Of a stretch of 64,000 nt of DNA, positions 52,349 to 60,449 are shown one piece after another. This DNA is from Vavraia culicis subsp. floridensis (taxonomy: Eukaryota; Microsporidia; Pleistophoridae), in the NCBI RefSeq assembly GCF_000192795.1, contig NW_007360604.1:124001-188000 (forward strand), given 5' to 3'. Numbering within the stretch: the first letter of the stretch is position 1; each line of letters starts with the position of its first letter. Both the position numbers and the translations under genes were made by a program. The notes under the pieces are model-generated. The model did no database searches. It saw nothing but the letters and a program-made list of their open reading frames with translations, and was not told the origin of the DNA.

Positions 52349-52864
52349 CTAATCCATGTGGTTCTTCTGGAAGTGTTTGTACCAAGCATATGTAACGGAT
52401 TTCTTTCCATTTGACGAGCACAAAAAGATCCATCTATCACACATCCTGCAGTAACTCTCCAGTCGACTGTACGTCTCACGGAGACAAGGCTGAGGATACT
52501 TTTTGCCCTTGGAATTGATGCCGTGTTTGTAGTTCATGTGGTACCAATAGCTGCTCGTCTTCAATCTGAACCATTGGTTGCAACTGTCGCAGTAACCTTC
52601 CCTATAAATACCCTTTCCCCTAACATGTTTCGGCCTGTAAATCTCTTTTGCAGTTGTTTCGATTCTGGTCAGCTGCTTTTCAGATAGGAAGTCACAGTAA
52701 ACCCCGTAATCATGCGTATCGTCCGTTTGCTTGTTCAAATAGTACTCCTCGATGTCCATGATGTCATTAAACGAGTTAAGCTCGAGCGATTCTTTAGTGA
52801 TTATTTCGTTGCTCTGGTCATAGCACAGAAAATGATTCAAATTTAAAATGTTATTTCTCTTCAT
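52349..52864 (-). CDS. Rua1-type C-terminal zinc-finger protein
   Basis: Fungal-type regulator with the zinc-binding domain first named from Ustilago Rua1 (also DUF4451). The 171-residue protein carries the domain from about residue 84: GIYREGYCDSC, NQWFRLKTSSYWYHMNYKHGI, matching the family EGxCxxC...W...K.SAYWYHM.YKHGI pattern, then PQPCLRE and a second pair, YCRMCDRWIFL, closing WYKHFQKNHM. Two Cys-Cys/His-His fingers are thus visible. The N-terminal 80 residues are acidic and unconserved. DNA binding and a transcriptional role are inferred from the family. ATG 52864 is the first in frame. Confidence 0.85.
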   Translation of the reverse strand: MKRNNILNLNHFLCYDQSNEIITKESLELNSFNDIMDIEEYYLNKQTDDTHDYGVYCDFLSEKQLTRIETTAKEIYRPKHVRGKGIYREGYCDSCNQWFRLKTSSYWYHMNYKHGINSKGKKYPQPCLRETYSRLESYCRMCDRWIFLCSSNGKKSVTYAWYKHFQKNHMD

Positions 52865-53505
52865 GCCGTTTCAGGTTCTGTTTTCTATTTGAACAAAAAT
52901 AAGAATCTAAATTCTTATTCTGTTTAAACACTAATTTTAGGTGTGGCCTTGTAAATTAAACTTTTTACCAGAGCTGCTCCTAGATCACAAACATTTTTTT
53001 TCATCACAACGTACAATACATGCGTAACAACTGAGAATCAATGAATAAATAATGATTAAACAGCAATATGCTGGAATGTTATGTCATGGCAGGTAAACAT
53101 GATTGCTGTTTTTGAAACATTCGAATAAACTGCTCCTTCTCCCGTGAAATACGAATAAAATGATTAATAAGCACAAACGATAACGTATGATTTAACATTT
53201 AAATAGCAGCCATATTGAGCTGAAAATCCTTGATTGGGCATGGTTCATGTCAACACACACGTAAAATAGAAATGTGATTTCAAGGTGCCGTTGAAATCAA
53301 GAATGTGTGAAGTAGCGTGTGTTGATAGAGTAGACCGTTTATAAAAAATAAATAGGGAATATGGGCAATTAAACTGTTTAACCACCATTGCTTCGTAAAT
53401 TGATGCTTGCGTTTCCATTTTTTTTTACTATAGATCTGATCCAAATTCACTGAATTAAAAAATAAAGAAAAACTGGAAAGCAAGTGATGCATACGAAACG
53501 CTCTC
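52865..53505. other. intergenic region
   Basis: Between two minus-strand genes. A 70-codon minus-strand ORF at 53280-53492 lacks a start signal and known relatives. AT-rich otherwise. Confidence 0.5.
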
Positions 53506-55149
53506 TCATAATGTTTTTATTCCGAGTTCGTTAAATAATTCCCTGAGAAACTTGTTAATCTCCACCCTCAATCCAAACTTTCTCGCCTTAGTTTTGTAAC
53601 TCCTGCACTTCAGGATGAGTGCACAGTCAAGTTTATTGATATCAACGGCTTCTTCGGAAATGGCCTCCAACGAGAAAGCCTCGAAAAAGTCAAATTTTCG
53701 CGTTTTTAGGTATTGGTGTATTCTACTCTTCAGATTTCGAAAAATATCTGTGTTAACATCTGGTGACAGTTTAAACGAGAACAAAAGCACTTTCTCAGGG
53801 GCTCTTGTCATGTTTATCAGCGTTTTCTTCCAAAGTACGCTGTTCAAAAATTTCACTTTTCCTCCGTTTCGGCCCAAAAATGATGTGGAATTCAGACCTA
53901 TCTTATAAACTGTGTAATTTGTACTGTCAATGATAACATCATCGCCAAGATCGAATGGATGGCTGAGCAGCACCATGAAATTAAAGTATAAATCAACTGC
54001 CATCCCGCTGACTGCAAAATTGAGAACGAGGGCTGATGACAGTGCCAGAGCAAGCAGCTCTTTGAGCGGTATTCCAAAAATAACCAAGTAGGCCAAAATT
54101 AGGAACCCGCAAACCACAATACTCAGAATATCATTGACAATATCAACAAATCCTTTGGCAATTGCGAAGCCCTTTTCTAAGTTGACGCGATCGATGTAGA
54201 ACTGGATTATTGTGTCCTTGAACTCCTTCCGCGAAACAGTTCGGTCATCATTGGCATCGAAGTAGGCGAATGCCTGGATAGCTATTTGAGCATTGGGAAA
54301 GATATCCGCAAACTCATTAAAAGTCATTTCCTTTTGACTCGTTGCCTTCTCAAATACATCTCTGGCCAGTGTTTTGGCATCATGGAGACTGTGCATCTCT
54401 GGTGACTTAAAGCACACATTGCCTATCACAGCCTCATCTCCCCTGTTCAGGTTGATGTGTGATATATTCGTGTCTGAGTTGGTTTCGGTTTCTCTTCCGA
54501 AGAAAATTTCGCTGAATGTACATCCCGGTGCATCAGTTGTTGACGACTCAGAGAGTTCGTAACGGTAGCTTTTCATAGCAGATATTATTTTTTCCTTCAT
54601 ATCAACCTCCTTCATTTTAGCAAGTAGAGACGATGTCACGAATGACTCATAAAACAGTTCCATGGCCAATGCCACACCCGTGAATGTAGTGCTTGTCAAA
54701 ATACCGCTCAGAATGAAACTTCTTACGTACCTATAGTAGATGTTTAGATCCTCTTTCACATATTTTAAGAAATAAAGACAGAGCAAAAACCAAACTGTGA
54801 CTGATAGCCACCTATAGATGGATTTAAACCGCTTTTCTACCACTTTAAAACCGAGTTTCTTCAGCATTTGATGAAAAATCTGTGCAAGCAACACTACAAG
54901 GTTGAAAGAACCACAGCCAATAACGATGGACTGAAGTATCATGTTTAAGTTCACGCCCAATATCGTCATCTTGTACTTGTTAAATATGTATCTGAAAATA
55001 TACACCGAACCGCATACTAGAATGGCGTAGTTAAAGATTTTTCTCAGCATATCAAAAAACTTGCTGATTTGTGAACGGTCTTTTTCCACTGGTTCAAATT
55101 CCTCCACGTCAATTTCGGCTGCATCTTCATACCAATTAAAGTCTTCCAT
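53506..55149 (-). CDS. MscS-family mechanosensitive channel with EF-hand
   Basis: Membrane channel that opens on membrane tension to release ions in osmotic shock; EF-hand relatives in fission yeast (Msy1/Msy2) sit in the ER. The 547-residue protein has an acidic N-terminus, about four hydrophobic segments in the first 190 residues, an EF-hand near residue 297 with the loop DANDDRTVSRKE (Asp, Asn, Asp, Thr, Glu at the calcium positions), then pore helices (IVVCGFLILAYLVIFGI and ELLALALSSALVLNFAVSG) and the MscS beta domain (HPFDLGDDVII, then GLNSTSFLGRNGGKVKFLNSVLWKKTLINMTR). The EF-hand places it in the fungal lineage rather than among bacterial-type MscS copies also known in microsporidia. 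Likely relevant to spore osmotic control, by inference. Confidence 0.92.
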   Translation of the reverse strand: MEDFNWYEDAAEIDVEEFEPVEKDRSQISKFFDMLRKIFNYAILVCGSVYIFRYIFNKYKMTILGVNLNMILQSIVIGCGSFNLVVLLAQIFHQMLKKLGFKVVEKRFKSIYRWLSVTVWFLLCLYFLKYVKEDLNIYYRYVRSFILSGILTSTTFTGVALAMELFYESFVTSSLLAKMKEVDMKEKIISAMKSYRYELSESSTTDAPGCTFSEIFFGRETETNSDTNISHINLNRGDEAVIGNVCFKSPEMHSLHDAKTLARDVFEKATSQKEMTFNEFADIFPNAQIAIQAFAYFDANDDRTVSRKEFKDTIIQFYIDRVNLEKGFAIAKGFVDIVNDILSIVVCGFLILAYLVIFGIPLKELLALALSSALVLNFAVSGMAVDLYFNFMVLLSHPFDLGDDVIIDSTNYTVYKIGLNSTSFLGRNGGKVKFLNSVLWKKTLINMTRAPEKVLLFSFKLSPDVNTDIFRNLKSRIHQYLKTRKFDFFEAFSLEAISEEAVDINKLDCALILKCRSYKTKARKFGLRVEINKFLRELFNELGIKTL

Positions 55150-56959
55150 TATGACTTTGGTAATTAGTTCTTTTTAATGTGTGCTAAAACTCTGATGTTT
55201 TATTCTCTGATACTTAATTATTTTTGTTTTAGATGCGGTTAATGAACAGCTGATGGAAATAATGTAGAATTGCTCTGAAATTGGACAGCCTGCAGTTACT
55301 TGGAACATTACACTTCCAGAACAAGACAGATAAGCAGGGGCTGAAGCATATTGAGGGGAACAATATTCTGCAAATCAAAAAAATCAGAACATTGTCACAA
55401 CTCATTTGGTTGTTTTATCGTGCTGATATGATCTATTGTAAAGTTTTTTGAACAATTTTGTATCTATAATACAAATTTTACTGTTTTTATGCTACATGAA
55501 ACGGGGCTTGGTACTTTACGCTACGAACCAGGTAAACGGTGCAAAACCAGTGCATTGATACCATAAACGAAGAAAATTGTCAAAGTTGTGATTAATTGAT
55601 GATATTAACAGAACACGTATAACTCGATGAAAGCCGTGTTTTACCATTGTTTATGAATAGCCATAGGTCCGCATCGCTTGTTGCAATATAATAAACTTTT
55701 TACGAGTTGTTGGATAAAAGTGGATCAGATTATATCGAATTTTACATGGTTATGGTAAGGATAATATATGTGGCTAGAACACTAATATATAAGTTAAAGG
55801 TGAGGAGTGCTTTCCACATTTGTAGTAAATGTTATTTTACCTTTATTTTGAAGCAAAACATTATTCACCATGTGTTTGAACGATCTAAAAATCTGTATCA
55901 GAACGTTTCGATACAAAATGACACGATTCTTGCTTTTGTCCTAAAAAACGAAATGTTGTGATGATTTAATATTTGAACTATGTAAAAAAGTAAACTTTTA
56001 CGTGAGTATGAAGATGATAGCATACACTTCTTTACCGATCATGCATGGTAATGTCCATTACCATTCATCGTTAGAACGCTTGAACACCGCTTGACTGCAG
56101 AATATTAACGAATTATAAGACAAGCACTTCTAACAAATCTGATCTGTGAAAAAAAATAATCTAGAACAGCTCAAAGAGAAAATATGATATGAAACTGCAA
56201 TATTAAAGGTTAAAAGTGGGTCTTAAACACCATTTGCACAATGGTACCGCAAAAGGATATAATAGCTTTGAATAACGATTTTGTAAGATTATGAGCATGT
56301 TATATGTAACATTATCAATATAACTAGCTTAGAATATAAAATTATGTGCAATAAGACTTTTACCATACTTGTTAGATTAAGCACACGTTGTATACCAATA
56401 CTTATGCTCATACATTTTTGAAATTGAAAGATGATAGCATTTGTAATTAAGGCAGCTTTGGTCGAAGTATACTGTACCAATCATATCTATTTTAGATAGT
56501 ATAAGAAGAACAAGTTAATATTTATAAAAATATATTCCTTGCTCAGCTGTTTTGTGTAGGCCTAGTAGTCATTTAGAGCGATTCTATGGATGTAACTTTA
56601 ATAATACACCATCGATACTACATTAGCCTTATATTTCTATCCAGAGATGAACATTTGCACTATGGAAAAGTTTTACCTCCAGTCTTATCAAAACCCTGTG
56701 CAGGAGTACGGTATGAACGAGTAAAAATAAACACAAACGACAACAATTTAACATCTTCCCACTCCTGGGCACATGTTTCTCGCCTTTTATTCTCTAGCAT
56801 CAGTCATAGATTCGTTCAACTGAGCCTTCAGTAGATCACTAATAGTTCATTACTTGAACGGCATCCTAAGACTGCCGAGCCTCTACGGTATAATATTCGT
56901 TTAACCATATTATTCACCACGATGAGTAACAAATATATACAATGATAAGAACTAGTCTG
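55150..56959. other. long intergenic region
   Basis: About 1.8 kb. ORFs at 55707-55961 (plus, non-ATG opening), 56289-56480 (minus) and 56586-56834 (plus) have no start signals or known relatives. AT-rich with no clear structure. Confidence 0.5.
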
Positions 56960-57493
56960 CTAAACTTTTTTAATAATATCCAGAAAATCCGCTATCTTAA
57001 TCTCACCTTTACTTTCTAACAAAAAAATTTCTTCTTCCCCACTCTTAACGACCAACATCTCCTTGTCAGATACAGCATCGCAATCCATTGCAATTCTACT
57101 TTCTTTTTCATCCTCTATTACATTAAACATAAAACCTTGGAAGGAACAAAAAAGTTCCACTTTGAGCTCTCTCAAAACCATGAAGATCGCGTTTATCAAA
57201 TGCATAACAGGTACCCCGGGACTCGCCGAAATAATGAGCTGGTACTGCATACTTTCCTGGTCTATTAAAGAAAGCAGCTTATTAATAACCATGTTTCTCG
57301 GTCTAACCATAATTCTATCTTTGGTTGTGTTTCTCAAATCTGTTTTCATGCCTAATGAAATAAAAAACGCAGAACCATCATCAAGTGTAAACAAAAATGA
57401 ATTGTTAATTCTCCTACAGCTAAGTTCGCGTGGTTTCAATGGCGATTCTCCATTCAATTTCATGTTATATTTGAGGATTAATTCTCTTTCCAT
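56960..57493 (-). CDS. RNase PH-like exosome ring subunit (probable)
   Basis: Probable catalytically inert member of the six-subunit exosome barrel (Rrp41-46/Mtr3 group). The 177-residue protein starts MERELILKYNMKLNG and PRELSCRRI, has a DGSAFFISLG strand like the family GSAxVxLG, a P-G-V-P-V-M-H-L-I-N-A-I-F-M-V-L helix corresponding to the conserved domain helix with A/N-A-x-x-A-L, and the final pattern SDKEMLVVKSGEEEIFLLESKGEIKI, matching the strands near the RNase PH C-terminus. It is shorter than usual (about 250 residues), lacking some loops. CCC lies one base before the ATG, so it is surely a gene; which ring position it fills is not clear. Confidence 0.5.
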   Translation of the reverse strand: MERELILKYNMKLNGESPLKPRELSCRRINNSFLFTLDDGSAFFISLGMKTDLRNTTKDRIMVRPRNMVINKLLSLIDQESMQYQLIISASPGVPVMHLINAIFMVLRELKVELFCSFQGFMFNVIEDEKESRIAMDCDAVSDKEMLVVKSGEEEIFLLESKGEIKIADFLDIIKKV

Positions 57494-58130
57494 AGGGTTC
57501 GGGTTTATTATATGAGTAAAAAGGGATAGAACGGCCTTGAAAGCAAGAAGACCAGACTGTTCCTGGTTCGTGTTAAATACTTGATAATGAAATCAAGTTT
57601 GAAATATTGCTCATTAAACATGCCTTTGTTGCTTTTTAGCATTATTCAGACTAATAATGATAAATTTACTTACAGTTCCCATTAAACTCTACCGCCTATC
57701 AGCTTTTACCATTGAAGGCTTTCAATAACCAGCATGTTGGGTATTAAGTTGACTGTGATGTATTTTTTGATTAAATTCATTTTCCATAAAAAAACTGTTT
57801 GAATGGTGATGTCTTACCGGAGAACGCTAAGATGGTTCGGTCGTACATCTTAAGCGTTTTCGATAATTTTAACGCTGATAAAAAACCACCGCTCTTATTG
57901 CAAAAACTCTCAAAAAATGCATTACTGTGGAGTACGTGGTGTTTGCGACCAATATTTTATGTACTCAGATAAATGTGAGCGATTGCCTGGAAAATCCTGG
58001 TCAAGCCCATGACACCATCTCTACAAACAAAATTCTTCACTTGATAAGTACAATAAATCCATAACACAGTTTTTACTGTTTCTTCGTTTCTCCGAGGTCT
58101 ACAAACAAAAATTTTGGAAAACCCTTGTTA
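57494..58130. other. divergent intergenic region
   Basis: Between the exosome-like gene and TRS20. A 23-base GTAAGT...TTATTAG element on the minus strand near 57653-57675 looks like an intron of the TRS20 type, but no open frame extends on either side. Confidence 0.4.
58122..58124 (+). promoter_or_regulatory. C-run start signal of TRS20
   Basis: CCC six bases before ATG 58131. The ATG is chosen over an in-frame TTG two codons earlier. Confidence 0.5.
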
Positions 58131-58561
58131 ATGGAACAGGACCTTTTGGTAATCACCAATCTCAAGAATGAGTTGATCTACCAATATTGTGCGGCCGATA
58201 AGGAAGATAAAAAGACACAGCTGCTGCTGCTAGCATACGCTTCATTGGACATCTTTAAAGAAGTAAGAGCTGAACAAACACAGTACTTCTATTACTCGAT
58301 CGATAAATTTATGTATCATAACGTTTCCTTGCTGCTGATGCCTTCTGGCTATAAAATAGTATTTGTTCACGAGTGGAAGGACCGCGATTGGGTGTTCGGA
58401 TTGTTAAAAACAATCCATTCAATATTTTTGAAGGTAAGTTCATTTCTTTAATTTAGACTTTTTATGACTTTTACGACGAAGAGAACTGTGAGAGTATACA
58501 TGAGGATGTTGTTACTGCTTATAGAACTTATCTGGAAAAATATAAGCAGGATGCTGCGTAA
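58131..58561 (+). CDS. TRS20: TRAPP subunit Trs20/sedlin, two exons
   Basis: Core subunit of the TRAPP complexes, which activate Rab1/Ypt1 and tether vesicles at the Golgi. Exon 1 (58131-58433) encodes 101 residues: LLVITNLKNELIYQYC, LLAYASLDIFKEV, FYYSIDKFMYHNVSLLLMPSGYKIVFVHE and FGLLKTIHSIFLK match the longin-fold sedlin. Without splicing the protein ends after VSSFL, losing the C-terminal helix. Exon 2 (58457-58561) restores it in phase: TFYDFYDEEN, the counterpart of the sedlin NPFYEPN motif, then a last helix (TAYRTYLEKYKQDAA). The joined protein is 135 residues against 140 in human. Fit at the junction makes the intron almost certain. Confidence 0.85.
58434..58456 (+). other. 23-base spliceosomal intron in TRS20
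   Basis: Starts GTAAGT, ends TTTAATTTAG; the TTTAAT next to the acceptor matches the fused branch point and 3' splice site of ultrashort microsporidian introns. It interrupts codons in phase 0 after Lys (AAG) and introduces a stop if retained. Confidence 0.85.
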
Positions 58562-59508
58562 ACTGGGGAACTATTGAGGAAGCGTATATTTATAGAACTG
58601 TACTTTCAATAAACGTGCTTTTGCCTCTATGAAATAGTTCATCGAAGTATGCAAGCTAGAGCATGTGTAGGAATGGCATTTGTAATCTATTATTCGTTTT
58701 CAATGTTATCTAGCAATTATATAACTGCGAACCATATAATCATTCAAGCTAGGAGTGAGTCAGATTTGGTGCCATTACGTAGCAACATTATCTTTGAACG
58801 AAAAGCTTAGGTAAGTATTTTTCTTCTTTCGCGATTAAGTAATTTTTGTTTTAGAAAGATAAAAAGAGGAACTGATAGCGTATTACTACGTACGTTTTAG
58901 ATTACCACATTGTATTCATGTAGATCTAAATTGCTAGAACAACCTAGCAACCACACCCATTTCTTGTGAAAAATTCTGGCTGGCAAGAAGGGTGTGGCAA
59001 CAGACTTTATCAAACGAGTTAACTACTTTTTATGAAAAAGTTGTCCAATTACATCACACATGTGCGGCGGTTATACCTGCACCGATTTAAATAACCTGTC
59101 CTTTTGTATAACAGTGTAGTGGTTGTACCATCTCACTGATCTGAAGCTCTATGTTATATAATGTTCTGTTGTATTAGCTTGCTCATGTTTAGTATGTGGT
59201 TATCTCGCAATCTGCTCTCATAGCTCTTTTTTTGCTGATAATATATTGAGTGCGGTCCAAATATAGCCTATATAGCAAAATTATCGTACAGTAAAAACGA
59301 TAAACTTTCAATTATTATGACATTCTTGGCGAATACAATCCCTCAACATCAAATAATGTATCCACTTCGAAAATAACTCTGACTCACACGCTATCAAAAA
59401 TTAAATTACAAGGTGATCTTGCCAGAACTTTACAATTGACTGAAATATTTATTCAAATTAGGATTGCTCTGTTGTAACAAGCAGTTAAACATCTAAAGTG
59501 GAACTGTC
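58562..59508. other. convergent intergenic region
   Basis: Between TRS20 and the TIM50-like gene. A 35-codon ATG ORF at 58703-58810 is followed directly by GTAAGT, but its stop precedes the donor, so no spliced gene results. AT-rich. Confidence 0.5.
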
Positions 59509-60312
59509 TCAAAGTACCAATTGCCTTATAAGTCCAAAGACTGGTTTGATCCAATCAGAAATTGTTTTGTCCTTCCGTATCTGTTCGTCCATCACCAGTT
59601 TAGCCCTTTCAAATTCCTTAACCTTGTCATTTTTTACCTGTGTTATGAAGGTGTCATAACTTGGGCTGAAAAAGTTTTTTGAAAAGAAAAGTCTTCTTTG
59701 CACCTTCTCGTAAGTTTGAAAAAAGGGAGCGTTTAAATACGATCTAAGCGTTGATAACCAACTCTTTTTATCTGTATACAATAAGTTACACAAGAACTGA
59801 TCTAAAAGAAACAGTCTTTCATCCTCTTTCCCGTTCCATTGCTCAACTCGCAGTATGTTTCCATCGTACATCTTATTCCACTGCTGATTTTCAGTCTCAA
59901 TTACAATCAGCTCATCCATATTACGGTTCAGATCTACTCTATCTGTGTTTATCCTGTAATTGATACAGCCGTACGGATCTAAATGCTTGTAAATAAATTT
60001 ACTCTCGGTTGGTGTGAACGTGCCATAAGAAATGAGCTCATAATTCTGCGCTAAATCAAAAAGAAAAATGTCTGAATACGGTCTTACCACTACCTTTAGG
60101 TTCAGAAAGGATGGATAGCGCTTTATCAACAAGTTCTCGGGATTGAACAGAATAACCGGCTTTTTCTGCTGTTGTGGCGGTAACATATGCTTCGGTGGTG
60201 TTGGAATAAGTGACACACTCTTTTTGAATCGAGCAAAAATAGATGTAATCGAAATTTGTGGTTTGCTATCAATTTTCCCTACATCTAAAAAAGAACTCAA
60301 ATAACGAACCAT
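59509..60312 (-). CDS. TIM50: Tim50-like mitosomal import protein
   Basis: Presequence receptor of the inner-membrane TIM23 translocase, here presumably in the mitosome. The 267-residue protein has the HAD/NIF-like fold: PVILFNPENLLIKR replaces the phosphatase start DLDETLV, so the catalytic Asp pair is missing, as in Tim50. KVVVRPYSDIFLFDLAQNYELISYGTFT matches the RPG.D.FL..L...YE.V.FT segment, IYKHLDPYGCINYRI matches KLDPYGFISYRL, and VIETENQQWNKM and LRVEQWNGKEDE match the later motif with P-W-x-G-D. An N-terminal MVRYLSSFLDVGK could be a targeting sequence. ATG 60312 is used; CCC lies fifteen bases before it. A classical membrane anchor is not clear. Confidence is good for the family, less for location. 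Confidence 0.75.
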   Translation of the reverse strand: MVRYLSSFLDVGKIDSKPQISITSIFARFKKSVSLIPTPPKHMLPPQQQKKPVILFNPENLLIKRYPSFLNLKVVVRPYSDIFLFDLAQNYELISYGTFTPTESKFIYKHLDPYGCINYRINTDRVDLNRNMDELIVIETENQQWNKMYDGNILRVEQWNGKEDERLFLLDQFLCNLLYTDKKSWLSTLRSYLNAPFFQTYEKVQRRLFFSKNFFSPSYDTFITQVKNDKVKEFERAKLVMDEQIRKDKTISDWIKPVFGLIRQLVL

Positions 60313-60449
60313 TGGTTTAAAGAACAAGGGTTTAAAATGTTGCAGACGAGAAGAATTGCACGTACAATCTAAGAAATCATAAAAAAATAATGCAAAATTT
60401 TACCCCACAATAAAATATCCTGTAACAATTTATTAAACTACGATATATA

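Noticed and set aside
57653..57735. Intron-like 23-base element on the minus strand, with a C-run before an ATG at 57735
   Set aside because: All three joined frames hit stop codons within a few residues.
58703..58855. Possible spliced gene: short ATG ORF followed by GTAAGT and a TTTTAG acceptor
   Set aside because: The stop codon TAG sits directly before the donor, so splicing cannot extend the frame.
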